Notes: generated by a model from the letters alone, not told the origin. Positions 47,427 to 58,554 are shown, numbered from the stretch's first letter. The stretch is DNA of 64,000 bases from Bacillota bacterium (GCA_021324295.1 JAJPJJ010000011.1:1-64000), one strand, 5' to 3'. Numbers and translations: made by a program.

Positions 47427-48731
47427 TCACGCGCCCATCTTGCAGGTGCTCTGGCTCAAGGGCAGGAACGCCTCGCGCGCGGGGATCTTGCTCACGATCT
47501 CCACGTAATCCCACGGCTCCTTGACCTCGTTCGGCGCCTTGACCCGCGCGAGGTAGGCGTCGTGGACCACGAGGTGGTCCTGCTTGCGGATCCCGCCGTT
47601 CCGGATGAAGAAATCGCTGAATCGGTAGCCCTCGAGCGCGGCCACCACCTTCTCCGAGTCGTCGGTGCCCGCGCGGCGGACCGCCTCCAGGTACTGCCAC
47701 GTCGCGGAGTAGTCGCCGGCCATGACGAACGTCGGGCGGACCTTCGTGCGTGCCAGGAACCGGTCCGCCCACTCGCGTGCCTGCCGGTCCATGCTCCACT
47801 CCCACGCGGTCGTGTACAGGGTGCCCTGGTACGCCTGGACCCCGAGCGAGTGAATGTCGCTGAGGAACAGCAGGCCGATCGCGAGGTTGAGGCCCTGCTT
47901 GCGCAGGCCGAACTCGTTGTACTGCTTGACGAAGTTCACGAGGTCCTGGCCGGCGTGCATCGTGCCCACGATGTTGAGCAGCGGCCGCATCCCGCGGGCC
48001 TTGATCAGGTACGTGGAGAAGTCATCGTTGGGGAAGGGCGTGGCGTCGGCGAGCAGCACCTTGCCGCCGGCCTTCTGGATCGCCCGGGTGAACGACCGGT
48101 TCATGTCCTGGCCGAACGCGTAGTTGGGATAGACGATGTACCAGTTCTTGCCGATCTTCCGCGTGACTTCGGTCGCGGTGCCGTTGGCCAGCATCACCGT
48201 ATCGTACGCGTAGTGGAACGTGTACTTGTTGCAGTTGTCGTTGGTGAGGGCCGAGGTGGCCGCGCCCACGTTGATGTGGATCTTGCGCTTCTGCGCGGCG
48301 ACGTTGGCGACGGCGAGGCCGACGGACGAGGTGTCCACCCCGACGATCATCGACGCGCCGTCGCGGTCGTAGAACTCCTGGGCCTTCGCGCTCCCGAGGT
48401 CCGGCTTGTTCTGGTGATCCGCGGAGATCACCTCGATCGGGCCCCCCACGGCGTTCTGGCCGTACTTCTTCTGGAAGTCCTCGACGGCCATCTTGACCGC
48501 CTCGACCGCCTTGAGGCCCGCCAGATCGGCGTAGACACCGGACTGGTCGTTGATGATCCCGATCACGAGCTTGCCGTGCGTGAGCCGCACGGCGCCCTGG
48601 GCGCGGCTGACCCTGGGCCAGGGTGAGGCCAGCGGGGCCAGCGCCGCCCCCGCGACGCCCGCCCCGGCCGCCGTCAGGAACCGGCGCCGGGTGATCCCCG
48701 TGCGCGACTCCGCCGTCGTGCCCCGTGCCAT
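47427..48731 (-). CDS. Branched-chain amino acid-type ABC substrate-binding protein (Tat signal)
   Basis: TRRRFLTAAGAGVAGAALAPLA; LVIGIINDQSGVYADLAGLKAVEAVKMAVEDFQKKYG. Confidence 0.9.
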   Translation of the reverse strand: MARGTTAESRTGITRRRFLTAAGAGVAGAALAPLASPWPRVSRAQGAVRLTHGKLVIGIINDQSGVYADLAGLKAVEAVKMAVEDFQKKYGQNAVGGPIEVISADHQNKPDLGSAKAQEFYDRDGASMIVGVDTSSVGLAVANVAAQKRKIHINVGAATSALTNDNCNKYTFHYAYDTVMLANGTATEVTRKIGKNWYIVYPNYAFGQDMNRSFTRAIQKAGGKVLLADATPFPNDDFSTYLIKARGMRPLLNIVGTMHAGQDLVNFVKQYNEFGLRKQGLNLAIGLLFLSDIHSLGVQAYQGTLYTTAWEWSMDRQAREWADRFLARTKVRPTFVMAGDYSATWQYLEAVRRAGTDDSEKVVAALEGYRFSDFFIRNGGIRKQDHLVVHDAYLARVKAPNEVKEPWDYVEIVSKIPAREAFLPLSQSTCKMGA

Positions 48732-48826
48732 CCCGTCTCCCTCCTCCCGCTGCCGGCTCGTGTCGCCCGGCCATGTCTTCGCCACACCGCTGAGAACGGA
48801 GAGCCGCGCCGGCCGGTTCTCCGTCC

Positions 48827-49518
48827 CTACACGCCGAGGTACTCGAGCAGCTCCCGCTCGCGCTCGGCCACCGCCTGGTTGGACAGATCTTCGATGGTCC
48901 TGCCGTTCACGATCAGGTAGTGGCGGTCGGCCACCGTCGTCGCGAACCGGAGGTTCTGCTCCACGAGCAGGACCGTCAGGCCGTGGGATTTGATCTCCCG
49001 GATGATCTCGCCGACGCGGCGCACCAGCAGGGGAGCCAGTCCCTCCGTCGGCTCGTCCATCAGCAGGAGCCGGGCGCCCATCCGGAGGACCCGCGCGATC
49101 GCAAGCATCTGCTGCTCGCCGCCGGACAGCCGGGTGCCGGGATGGCGGGCGCGCTCGCGGAGCACCGGAAAGACCGCGAAGATCCTGTCCAGGCTCCACG
49201 CGTCGCCGCCCGCGATGGCCGGCAGCGTCAAGTTTTCGAGCACCGAGAGCGTGCTGTAGATCCCGCGGTCGTCCTGCACGTAGCCGACGCCGAGCCGGGC
49301 GATTCGCTGCGGCGGGAGCCGCGCGAGGTCGGTGCCATCGAGGCTGATGCGGCCCCGCTTCTGCCGGTGGATCCCCATGATGCACCGCAGCGTCGTGGTC
49401 TTGCCCGCGCCGTTGCGCCCCACCAGGGTCACGACTTCCCCGTCGCGGACTTCGAGCGTGACGCCGCGGAGCGCCTGGCTCTCCCCGTACCAGGCCTGGA
49501 GGTCGTCGACCACAAGCC

Positions 49519-49522
<4 letters not shown>
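48827..49522 (-). CDS. livF: ABC ATP-binding protein
   Basis: VTLVGRNGAGKTTTLRCIMGI, LSGGEQQMLAIARVLRMGARLLLMDEPTEGLAP. Confidence 0.92.
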
Positions 49523-50265
<743 letters not shown>

Positions 50266-50313
50266 GGACCGCGTGCGCCCCCGAACAATTGCCAGCCGCG
50301 GAGGCCAAACCCT

Positions 50314-51432
50314 TCAGGCGCCCCGGCCGCCGGGCCGGCGCGGCCCCGTCGCCACCTCTTCCTGCTCCGGGGGCGGAAGCGCCACCTCGGCCGGCTGGAT
50401 CTCCCGCGCGACCTCGGCCGCGATCACCTGGAGCGCCGCCGCCACCGGGACGGCCAGCAGGCCGCCGAGGATGCCGAGGAGCTTGATCCCGACGAGCAGG
50501 GCGAAGAGGGTCAGCAGCGGGGACATCCCCACCACCCGGAACATGATCCGGGGCACGAGGATGTGCGGCTCGAAGTTCATCACGGCGACGTAGAAGATCA
50601 CGACCGCCACGAGGCGCCAGAACGGCTGGGCGAGCGCGACGAGGATCGCCAGCGCGGCGCCGAGGGAGGGGCCGACCATCGGGATGAGCTCGCCCAACCC
50701 GGCCACGATGCCGAGGAGAAACGGGAATGGCATCCCGAGGGCGAGCAGGCCGATGGAGACGATGGCGGCCACCGAGAACGAGAGGAGGAGCTGGGCCCGC
50801 AGCCAGCCGCCGAACTTCACCCCGATCCGCTCCAGCACGCGGCTCACCCGCGGGCGCTGGGCTGCGGGAAAGAGCGCGAGAAACGCCGTCTTGATCTGCG
50901 CGCCCTCGAGCAGCATGTAGAACGCGAACACGAGGACCGCGACGACGTCCGCGAGGCCCCCGAAGAACCGAAACGCGGTCTCGGCCGCCCGGGGGCCGTA
51001 CCTCGATAGGCCGGCGATCTGGCTCGGGAGCCGGTCCAGCATGCCGGTCAGGTCGGGCACCCACGGCAGGCGCTCGTGGAGGTCCATCAGCCATCCCCGC
51101 ACCTGTGCGATGAGATCGGGGAGGTGCTGGACGAACCCGGTCGCCTCGCCCACCGCCGGCACGATGATCGCGGAGAGGATGCCGGCGACCGCGGCGAACA
51201 GGAGCACATAGAGGATGAAGATCGACACGCCGCGGGAGAGCCGCGTGCCCGTCGGGAGCCGCCAGCGCTCGAGAAGGCCGACGAGCGGGGCGAGGCCCGC
51301 CGCCAGGATCGCCGAGACGAGCATCAGGATGAGAACGTCGAGCGTCTGCCGGACGAACCACGCGATCCACCACGCGAACGCGAGCATCGCGAGGACCGTG
51401 GCCGTCCGGCCGATCAGCTCTCGTTGGGTCAC
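50314..51432 (-). CDS. AI-2E family transporter
   Basis: GRTATVLAMLAFAWWIAWFVRQTLDVLILMLVSAILAAGLAPLV...; MPFPFLLGIVAGLGELIPMVGPSLGA. Confidence 0.88.
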   Translation of the reverse strand: MTQRELIGRTATVLAMLAFAWWIAWFVRQTLDVLILMLVSAILAAGLAPLVGLLERWRLPTGTRLSRGVSIFILYVLLFAAVAGILSAIIVPAVGEATGFVQHLPDLIAQVRGWLMDLHERLPWVPDLTGMLDRLPSQIAGLSRYGPRAAETAFRFFGGLADVVAVLVFAFYMLLEGAQIKTAFLALFPAAQRPRVSRVLERIGVKFGGWLRAQLLLSFSVAAIVSIGLLALGMPFPFLLGIVAGLGELIPMVGPSLGAALAILVALAQPFWRLVAVVIFYVAVMNFEPHILVPRIMFRVVGMSPLLTLFALLVGIKLLGILGGLLAVPVAAALQVIAAEVAREIQPAEVALPPPEQEEVATGPRRPGGRGA

Positions 51433-51535
51433 GGTGCCGCCGGGCTGCTCATGATGGCAGAACAGTTCTCTGGCGCCTTCGGACCTCCCCTCCTGGCGCC
51501 GGCCGGGGTCGCGTGCTCCGCGGCGTAGCGCGGCC

Positions 51536-52795
51536 CTACAGGTGCCCGTCGAGGAGGGTTTCCGCCACCAGCCCGACCACGCCCGCCGCCAGGATCGCCG
51601 CCGAGAGCATCGCCAGCCGCATTGTCACGCGGCGGTCCAGGCCGAACATCTTCGCCATCGGGACGTGGAAGAGGACGCTCGCCATCGACGTCACCACGAC
51701 GCCGTAGCCCGCCAGCACGGGGCTGAGCGTCCCCTTGGCCGCCAGGATGCCGGCGGCGGCCGACGTCGAGGCGCTGCTGACCAGCCCGCCGACCGCCGCG
51801 ACCAGCAGGAAGCCCGGCTGGCCGAACGTGCGGTTCGCCAGCTCCGCGGCGAGCGTGATGAGGAGGAACAGCCCGCCGAAGGTGAGCGCGTGGCGAACGG
51901 AGATGGGCGACTGCATGCGGAGGGGGACCGTCTCCGCGTCCACACCGCGGAGCTGGTACGTGATGGCCGCGCTGACGATCAACATGAGGCCCACGGACAT
52001 CCAGCCGTAGGACAGCGCGGTGCTGTTGAACAGGCCGAGCACCAGGCCATTGCGGAGCAGCATCGCGGTGTTGGCGGTCAGCATGCCGATGAGGGCGAAC
52101 ACCGAGAGGCGGCCGGGGTCGGCCCGCGCCCGGCTGGCCAGCTCCGCCACCGTGGCCGTGCTGTTGACGAGGCCGCCCAGGAGCCCCGTCCAGCGGATGC
52201 CGCGGCTGCCGTACAGCCGCAGGAGGACGTAGTTCACGAACGCGATCGCCGAGATGACCAGGACGACCGTCCACGCCGACCGCAGATCGATGAGGTGCCA
52301 GGGATCCACCGGTCCCCGCGGGAGGAGCGGGTACACGACGAGGGCGATCACGCCGAGCAGCAGCGCCGCGCGGATTTCGTCGATCGTGACCTCGCCGGCG
52401 AACCTGACCACCTCCGCCTTCCAGGCGAGGAGCACGGTGATCACGACGCCGCACGCCGCCGCGACGAGGAACAAGCCCTGCCCGACCAGGATCCCGAGCA
52501 ACGCCGTGGCCAGCAGGGCGACCGAGGTGGTCATCTCGAGCGAGCCGTCCCGGGCGAAGCTGCGCCAGTTCATCAGGGTGATGAGCGGGATGAGGGCGGC
52601 CAGCAGGATGTAGCTCGCCACGGCCGAGATGGTCCAGGCCAGCGTGAAGGCGAGCGCGACGAACGCAAAGGTCCGCACACCCACTTCTTTGTGCGCCCAC
52701 TCGCGCTCCATGCCGATCATCATGCCGATCGCCAGCGACACGACGATCCGCTCCATGAGGACCAGGAAGGCGGTGTTCGACGGGGTGAGGTTCAT
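51536..52795 (-). CDS. MgtC/SapB-family plus DUF4010-type membrane protein
   Basis: VVSLAIGMMIGMEREWAHKEVGVRTFAFVALAFTLAW (MgtC N-terminus); LGGLVNSTATVAELASRAR, LVSSASTSAAAGILAAKG. Confidence 0.85.
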   Translation of the reverse strand: MNLTPSNTAFLVLMERIVVSLAIGMMIGMEREWAHKEVGVRTFAFVALAFTLAWTISAVASYILLAALIPLITLMNWRSFARDGSLEMTTSVALLATALLGILVGQGLFLVAAACGVVITVLLAWKAEVVRFAGEVTIDEIRAALLLGVIALVVYPLLPRGPVDPWHLIDLRSAWTVVLVISAIAFVNYVLLRLYGSRGIRWTGLLGGLVNSTATVAELASRARADPGRLSVFALIGMLTANTAMLLRNGLVLGLFNSTALSYGWMSVGLMLIVSAAITYQLRGVDAETVPLRMQSPISVRHALTFGGLFLLITLAAELANRTFGQPGFLLVAAVGGLVSSASTSAAAGILAAKGTLSPVLAGYGVVVTSMASVLFHVPMAKMFGLDRRVTMRLAMLSAAILAAGVVGLVAETLLDGHL

Positions 52796-52817
52796 CGGCG
52801 GGCCGCGCCGACGGTCC

Positions 52818-54038
52818 CTACTCGCCGGAAGGCCGCGGGCTCGGCGCGACCTCCGCGCCCCGGCCTACCGCGGCGACCGACGCGGCGGCGGTGAGCAGCA
52901 GGGCGATGGCGGCCGTCACGTACGGCAACCCGATGCCGAGGTGGTAGATCCATCCGCTCCAGGCGGGGCCCAGGATGCGGCCCAGGCTGTCGAACGAGTC
53001 CATGATCCCGATCGACAGGCCCTGGCCGCTCGTGGTGCGCTTGGAGATGAGCGAGGCCACGCTGGGCCGCATCAGCGAGTGCCCTGCGCCGGCGATCGCC
53101 GCGTAGATCGCGAGGGTGGCGACGCTGTGCGTCAGCACAATCAGCAGGTAGCCCGCCGCCGCGAGCACCAGGCCGCCCCGCACCAGCCGCTCCTCGCCCC
53201 ACCGGTTGATGAGTCGCCCGACGAGCCCGCCGAGGATCGCCGCCTGCACGAGCCCGACGACGACAAAGACCACGCCGATCGCTCCGGCGCCCGCGGCGCT
53301 GCTCAGGCGGAGCCGGTCCTGGGCGAAGAGCGCGTACGTCGCCTCGAGCCCGGCGAGCGCGAACGCGCCGGCGAGCGTCGCAAGGTAATAGAAGGCCAGC
53401 GGCCCGCCCAGGGCCAGGCGGATCGCGTCGGTCCGCGACGGCTGAGCCGCCGACGAGCCGCGCCGCCGCTCCGGCTCCGGGAGGGCGCCCCAGCTCAACG
53501 CCAGGGTCGCGAGCGCCAGCGCCGCGCCCACGAAGAACGGCAGAGCGAGGCTGTGGCGGCCCAGGACCCCGCCCACGCCTGGCCCGATCGTGAAGCCGAG
53601 CCCCATCGCGGCCCCCATCATCCCCATGCCACCGCCCCGGCGCTCCTCCGAGGTGGTGTCGCCGATGTAGGCCATCGCGGTCGGCAGCGTCGCGGCGCTG
53701 AGAATGCCTCCCAGGATCCGGGCGAGGAACAGCTCCCACACCTGGTGCGAGAGGCCGAAGAGGACGAAGGAGATCGCGTAGCCGAGGAGGCCCACGGAGA
53801 ACACGGGCTTGCGCCCGACGCGGTCGCTTGCGGCGCCCCACAGGGGCGCGAAGAGGAACTGCATGAAGGCGTAGCTGGTAGCCAGCAGCCCGATCTGGAA
53901 GGGCGTCGCCCCGACCGTTCGGGCGTAGAACTGCAGGACGGGGAGGACGATGCCGAACCCCATCATGACGATGAAGATTGCCATGAACAGGACGATCGCG
54001 CCGCGATGGGTGACGCGCGGCTGCGCGGGAGCGTGCAT
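52818..54038 (-). CDS. MFS transporter (drug-efflux type)
   Basis: IVLFMAIFIVMMGFGIVLPVLQFYARTVGATPFQIGLLATSYAFMQFLFAPLWGAASDRVGRKPVFSVGLLGY. Confidence 0.88.
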   Translation of the reverse strand: MHAPAQPRVTHRGAIVLFMAIFIVMMGFGIVLPVLQFYARTVGATPFQIGLLATSYAFMQFLFAPLWGAASDRVGRKPVFSVGLLGYAISFVLFGLSHQVWELFLARILGGILSAATLPTAMAYIGDTTSEERRGGGMGMMGAAMGLGFTIGPGVGGVLGRHSLALPFFVGAALALATLALSWGALPEPERRRGSSAAQPSRTDAIRLALGGPLAFYYLATLAGAFALAGLEATYALFAQDRLRLSSAAGAGAIGVVFVVVGLVQAAILGGLVGRLINRWGEERLVRGGLVLAAAGYLLIVLTHSVATLAIYAAIAGAGHSLMRPSVASLISKRTTSGQGLSIGIMDSFDSLGRILGPAWSGWIYHLGIGLPYVTAAIALLLTAAASVAAVGRGAEVAPSPRPSGE

Positions 54039-54167
54039 GGCGAGCCTCCTGTCCGAAACGGATTCATTATCCCCGCCTGTGCGCTGGGCTGTCAAGGCGC
54101 GCGGACGCGCCACGAAGGGCGCCGGCGCGCGTGGGGGCGGTCGGCGTCCCGGGCGCGGGTCGTCGTA

Positions 54168-54197
54168 TTGACACCCGATCGGGCGACTCCCTAGAAT
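54168..54197 (+). promoter_or_regulatory. Sigma70-type promoter of tRNA-Asn
   Basis: TTGACA (54168-54173), 18-nt spacer, TAGAAT (54192-54197). Confidence 0.75.
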
Positions 54198-54208
54198 CAG
54201 GGAGGCGT

Positions 54209-54283
54209 TCCTCGGTAGCTCAACGGTAGAGCATCCGGCTGTTAACCGGAGGGTTGCAGGTTCGAATCCTGCCCGAGGAGCCA
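54209..54283 (+). tRNA. tRNA-Asn(GUU)
   Basis: TCCTCGGTAGCTCAACGGTAGAGCATCCGGCTGTTAACCGGAGGGTTGCAGGTTCGAATCCTGCCCGAGGAGCCA; anticodon GTT, encoded CCA. Confidence 0.97.
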
Positions 54284-54683
54284 GACAAGGCTTTCAGCGC
54301 GGCCGGATTCCCCTGTACCTCGTTTCCGGAACGTCCTGCATCCGCGTGGCGCGTGCGCTTCACTCCTCGCCGATCCGGATACCGTGCCCGAGCGAGCTTC
54401 GTCGACACCGTACCCGATGAGGTCCTGCGCGCCCGGGCGGGCCTCCGGGCCGACGTCGGCCCAGCGGGCTACTTCGCGGTCGGTGGAGAGGCCGCGCAGC
54501 TTGGGTTCTGGCTCGGGAACCGGTTGAACGAGAAGCTCCGGGGTGGCGAGTCCGGGTACGCTCGGCGGCATGAAGCTGCTCCCCACGGGGGGACGAAGAG
54601 GCGGCAGTGCAATCGGGGGAAACCGTCACTGAGGGTGCCTCGTGTGGTCCTCGAAGGCCCGTTGCGATTCCCACTCCAAGGGG

Positions 54684-55019
54684 GTGTTCGCGTTGCGCTA
54701 CCTTGTGATCGGGAAGGCTGGTGGTGCCGGACCCGTCATGCAGCCTCAGCAGGTCCCGCAGATGCTTGACAGGATCATCGTGCCGAGCCTGGAGATGCTC
54801 GCACAGTGGGAGCGCGAGGGCCGAATCCACGGCGCGGCCTTCGCAGGGCGACGCGGCCACTGTATGATTGTCGATGCTGCGTCCAACGAGGAACTCAACG
54901 GCCTCCTGATGGGGCTCCCCTTCTGGGGCCTCCTTGAGTGGGAGATCACGCCGCTCACCTCGTATGAGAGCGCAGCAAACGGCGCGCGAGAGATCAGCCG
55001 ACGGCTGACGAGCCTCTAA
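54684..55019 (+). CDS. YCII/muconolactone-isomerase-like small protein
   Basis: LRYLVIGKAGGAGPVMQPQQVPQMLDRIIVPSLEMLAQWEREGRIHGAAFAGRRGHCMIVDAASNEELNGLLMGLPFWGLLEWEITPL; start uncertain. Confidence 0.6.
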   Translation: MFALRYLVIGKAGGAGPVMQPQQVPQMLDRIIVPSLEMLAQWEREGRIHGAAFAGRRGHCMIVDAASNEELNGLLMGLPFWGLLEWEITPLTSYESAANGAREISRRLTSL

Positions 55020-55033
55020 CCTGGCGGCCTCCC

Positions 55034-55939
55034 GTGGGCTCCTGGGAGGCGCGCGCCCGGGCTCGCCCATCGCCTGCCTCCGCGACGAGCCCGGGCGGCG
55101 CCCGACGCACGTCCCGCCGCAGCGCGGCGCCCCGCCGGGCCGCCCGGCGGGGCGCGACCCGCCTCGAACGCACCCTGGATGAAGTCGCCCGCCTCTTGCC
55201 CGGGGAGACCACATGGCTCGCGCAGCGGTTCGAGCGGCTGAGGGAGAAGGGACCGTTCAAGCTGCTGATCCAGATCGTCTTGAGCCACCAGACGACGATC
55301 CGGATCGAGGATCTCGCGATCGAGCGGCTCTGGACGCGGTTCCAGACGCCGCAGCAGTTCGCGCGCGCGAAGGTCGAGGACGTGGACGCGCTGATCGGCA
55401 ACGTCAACCTTCATTCGATGAAGGCGCGGCGGATCATCGCGATCGCGCGGTCGATCATCGAGAAGTGGGACGGGTCGTTGGAGTTCCTGCGCCGGCTCCC
55501 GCTCCGGCGCGCGCTCGAGGAGCTGACCGCGCTCCCCGGCGTGGGACGGAAGACCGCGGCGATCGTGCTGCTCGCGGTCTTCCGCCGCCCGATCCTGCCG
55601 GTGGACACCAACATCCTGCGGGCGGCGCGGGCGCTGGGGCTCGCGGGGGAGGCCGACACCCCCGATGCGGTGAGCGAGAAGCTGGAGGCGCTGCTGCCTC
55701 GCGATCCGCGCGTGCTCGCCAGGGCGCACACCCACCTGCTGGCCCTCGGCCGTGCGATCCGGTGGCCGGCCAATCGGTGGATGGTCGAGCGGCTGCGGTC
55801 GATGCGGTCGCCGGTCAGGCGACGAGCCGGTCCACCACCATCGCGGCGAAGAGCAGGGCAAGGTACACGATCGAGTATCCGAACAGCGCCATCTCGGCGC
55901 GGCGGCGCCGGTTCAGCACGGCCCACGCCAGCGCGATGA
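55034..55939 (+). CDS. Endonuclease III-like HhH-GPD glycosylase, no Cys cluster
   Basis: LLIQIVLSHQTTIRIEDLAIERL, ALEELTALPGVGRKTAAIVLLAVFRRPILPVDTNILR (HhH-GPD). No cysteines in the predicted protein. Confidence 0.8.
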   Translation: MGSWEARARARPSPASATSPGGARRTSRRSAAPRRAARRGATRLERTLDEVARLLPGETTWLAQRFERLREKGPFKLLIQIVLSHQTTIRIEDLAIERLWTRFQTPQQFARAKVEDVDALIGNVNLHSMKARRIIAIARSIIEKWDGSLEFLRRLPLRRALEELTALPGVGRKTAAIVLLAVFRRPILPVDTNILRAARALGLAGEADTPDAVSEKLEALLPRDPRVLARAHTHLLALGRAIRWPANRWMVERLRSMRSPVRRRAGPPPSRRRAGQGTRSSIRTAPSRRGGAGSARPTPAR

Positions 55940-57746
55940 AGGCGGCATCCAGGAGGGCCGCCGCCAGCAGGTACACGGCGCCGAGCGCGTGCAGCGGCAC
56001 GTATAGCAACAGCGTGGCCGCAGACAGCACGAGCGAGTACACGAAGATCTGCCACCGCGTCTCGCCGTCGCCACGCACCACCGGCAGCATCGGCACGCCG
56101 GCCGCGCGATAGTCGTCCGCCTTTCCCAGCGCGAGCGCCCAGAAGTGGGGGGGCGTCCACAGGAACACGATCGCAAAGAGCACCACCGCGGGGAGCCCGA
56201 TCTGCCCGGTGGCGGCGGCCCAGCCGACGAGCGGCGGGATCGCTCCGGCGGCGCCGCCGATCACGATGTTCTGCGGGGTCGTGCGCTTGAGCCAGAGCGT
56301 GTACACCCCGACGTAGAAGAGGATGCCGGCCGTGGACAGCGCGGCGGCTGTGAGGTTGACGCCCCACGCCATGACGACGATCGAGAGCAGCCCGGTCGCC
56401 GCGCCGAACGCGAGCGCCTGCGCCGGGCGGAGGCGCCCGGACGGAACCGGGCGGAGGCACGTCCGCCGCATCACCGCGTCGATGTCCCGGTCCACGTACA
56501 TGTTGAAGGCGTTGGCCGAGCCGGCCGCGAGCGTGCCTCCGAGCAGGGTGAGCAGCAGCGTCCCGAGCGCGAGGTGATGCGGCGCTGCGACGATCATCGT
56601 GGTGAACGTCGTGATGAGCAGCAGCACGATGATGCGCGGCTTCATCAGGGCCAGGTAGTCCCGGGCCGTGGCGAGGACGCTTCGTAGCGCGGCGGCGTGG
56701 GCGCCGCCCCACGGCAGCGCGTCGGCGGGATCGTCCACGGACCCGCCGGCGATCGTCGGGAGCGCGTCACGCCGTGCGCCGGCGCGGCGTCGGATATCCG
56801 CGGGAGCGCCGAGTGGGGTGGCGAGCGCGTTCAGCACCACGAGCGCCGCGAAGAGGGCAGCCGCGACCCCGAGGTGTGCGCCCTGGACGAGCGGCGCGAG
56901 CCGGCTCGCGACGTTGAGTGCGCCGAGCGCGATCTGCGCGAGGACGAGGGCCGCCGCGAGATGCGCGGTCCCCGTCACCGCGCGGAGGCCGGTGCGGGAG
57001 GCGCCCGCGGCCGTCGCCACGACGAGCAGGCCGACCACGAGGGCCCACCCGCGGTGCAGCATGTGGAGGTGCGCGGGCCAGTCGGGTGGGAGCAGCACGG
57101 AGCCCCGGCACATCGGGAGGTCGGGGCAGGCGAGCGCCGCGGCGCTCGAGCCGACGTACCCGCCGATCAGGATCATCACGTAGGTCGCCGCGGCCGCGAG
57201 GAGCGCGAGGCGCCGGAAGGCCGGGGCGGCCGGCGGCGCCGCGGAGGCGCGCAGGGCTACCACCGCCTGCACCAGGAGCCCGGCCAGGAACAACATCGCG
57301 ACCCCCAGGTGCGTGGCCACGAGCGCCGGGGTGAGCCGCAGCCTGACGGTCATGCCTCCCAGCACGATCTGCACGGCCACGAGCGCGAGGACGAGGAGCG
57401 CGACGCCGCGTGCTGCCGGCGAGGCGCGCCGGACGCGGAAGGCCGCCAGCGCGGTCGCGACTACGAGCGCGCTCACGGCGGCCGCCACGAGCCGGTGCGC
57501 GTATTCGATCAGGACACGGCCTTCGAGCGGCGGGATCGCGCGTCCGTGGCACAGCGGCCAGTCGGGGCACGCGAGCCCGGCGCCGCTGATGCGGACCAGG
57601 CCGCCGAGGAGCACGAGCAGGTAGGCGGCCAGGGCGGTCGCCACGGCGAGGATCCGGTAGATCCGCGCCGCGGGCACATCTATGGGACGGGGTTGCACGC
57701 GATCGGTGGCCTCCCGATTCGGAGGAATCCCGGGACCCTTCAGCAT
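55815..57746 (-). CDS. Fused heme A synthase (CtaA/Cox15) and protoheme IX farnesyltransferase (CtaB)
   Basis: N-half LLGGLVRISGAGLACPDWPLCHG...IEYAHRLVAA; C-half LMKPRIIVLLLITTFTTMIVA...ANAFNMYVDRDIDAVMRRTCLRPVPSG...WTPPHFWALAL. Start 57746 (ATG) or 57698 (GTG). Confidence 0.9.
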   Translation of the reverse strand: MLKGPGIPPNREATDRVQPRPIDVPAARIYRILAVATALAAYLLVLLGGLVRISGAGLACPDWPLCHGRAIPPLEGRVLIEYAHRLVAAAVSALVVATALAAFRVRRASPAARGVALLVLALVAVQIVLGGMTVRLRLTPALVATHLGVAMLFLAGLLVQAVVALRASAAPPAAPAFRRLALLAAAATYVMILIGGYVGSSAAALACPDLPMCRGSVLLPPDWPAHLHMLHRGWALVVGLLVVATAAGASRTGLRAVTGTAHLAAALVLAQIALGALNVASRLAPLVQGAHLGVAAALFAALVVLNALATPLGAPADIRRRAGARRDALPTIAGGSVDDPADALPWGGAHAAALRSVLATARDYLALMKPRIIVLLLITTFTTMIVAAPHHLALGTLLLTLLGGTLAAGSANAFNMYVDRDIDAVMRRTCLRPVPSGRLRPAQALAFGAATGLLSIVVMAWGVNLTAAALSTAGILFYVGVYTLWLKRTTPQNIVIGGAAGAIPPLVGWAAATGQIGLPAVVLFAIVFLWTPPHFWALALGKADDYRAAGVPMLPVVRGDGETRWQIFVYSLVLSAATLLLYVPLHALGAVYLLAAALLDAAFIALAWAVLNRRRRAEMALFGYSIVYLALLFAAMVVDRLVA

Positions 57747-57867
57747 TCGACGCCGCGGACCCTCCCCTCCTGTGGCGGGCCGCGCGCAGGCGCAGGCGGC
57801 GCGATTGATCGCGCACCGCCCGGGGGATATAACTATAGCACACCAGACGAGATCCGGTGCGTCCAGC

Positions 57868-58554
57868 GTGAGCCCCACGAAGCCCCGCGCCTCCCTGATG
57901 GCCGCTACCGCGGTCGCGATGGCCGTGCAGCTCGCGACCGCCGCGCCGCTCCCGACGGGCGACGAGGTGATCCACCGCATCCTCGGCGTCAACCGCAACA
58001 CCCCGGACATCATCTCGGCGGACGTGCTGTTCAAGTTCCGCTTCAGGAAGCCGGTCTCCGCGCCGCCGGACTGCGTCTTCAAGGGCACGGTCCGCGTGGA
58101 GCACGGCCACGAGCTCACCCTGACGGTCGGTCAGCGGACCGAGGGCCTGGCGTGCTGGGCGATCGACAAGTACGTCCTCGGCCGCCTCTTCGAGAGCCGG
58201 GAGCCCGTCGAGCGGATGATCTCGCGGTACGACTTCGAGGTCCTCGGGGAGAAGCTCGTGGACGGGCACCCGTACTACCTGGTCCGGGCGCGCGCGCGGG
58301 AGCCCAAGACCAACCCCCGCGGCTGGATCGGCTGGGTGGACTACGACCGGGGACTCGTGCCCGAGGGCACGGTCGAGTACGCGTGGGGCACGATCGACAC
58401 CGAGCAGAAGTACATGCAGGTCTCCGAGGCGTGGGTGCTCTCGTACCAGTATCTGTACACGCCGCGGTTCGACGCCTCGATGGAGGTGTTCTACAGCAAC
58501 TTCCACTTCGCGCCGCGCGCGTTTGCACCGTCGGCCGGCCTCGTCCCGCGGTGA
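57868..58554 (+). CDS. Secreted uncharacterised protein, possibly LolA/outer-membrane-lipoprotein-sorting-like
   Basis: MAATAVAMAVQLATAAPLPTGDEVIHRILGVNRNTPDIISADVLFKFRFRKP...; GTG start approximate. Confidence 0.55.
   Translation: MSPTKPRASLMAATAVAMAVQLATAAPLPTGDEVIHRILGVNRNTPDIISADVLFKFRFRKPVSAPPDCVFKGTVRVEHGHELTLTVGQRTEGLACWAIDKYVLGRLFESREPVERMISRYDFEVLGEKLVDGHPYYLVRARAREPKTNPRGWIGWVDYDRGLVPEGTVEYAWGTIDTEQKYMQVSEAWVLSYQYLYTPRFDASMEVFYSNFHFAPRAFAPSAGLVPR

Noticed and set aside
48790-48825. Hairpin ACGGAGAGCCG...CGGTTCTCCGT between the SBP gene and livF
   Set aside because: Imperfect and unremarkable for this GC; probably an ordinary intercistronic structure.
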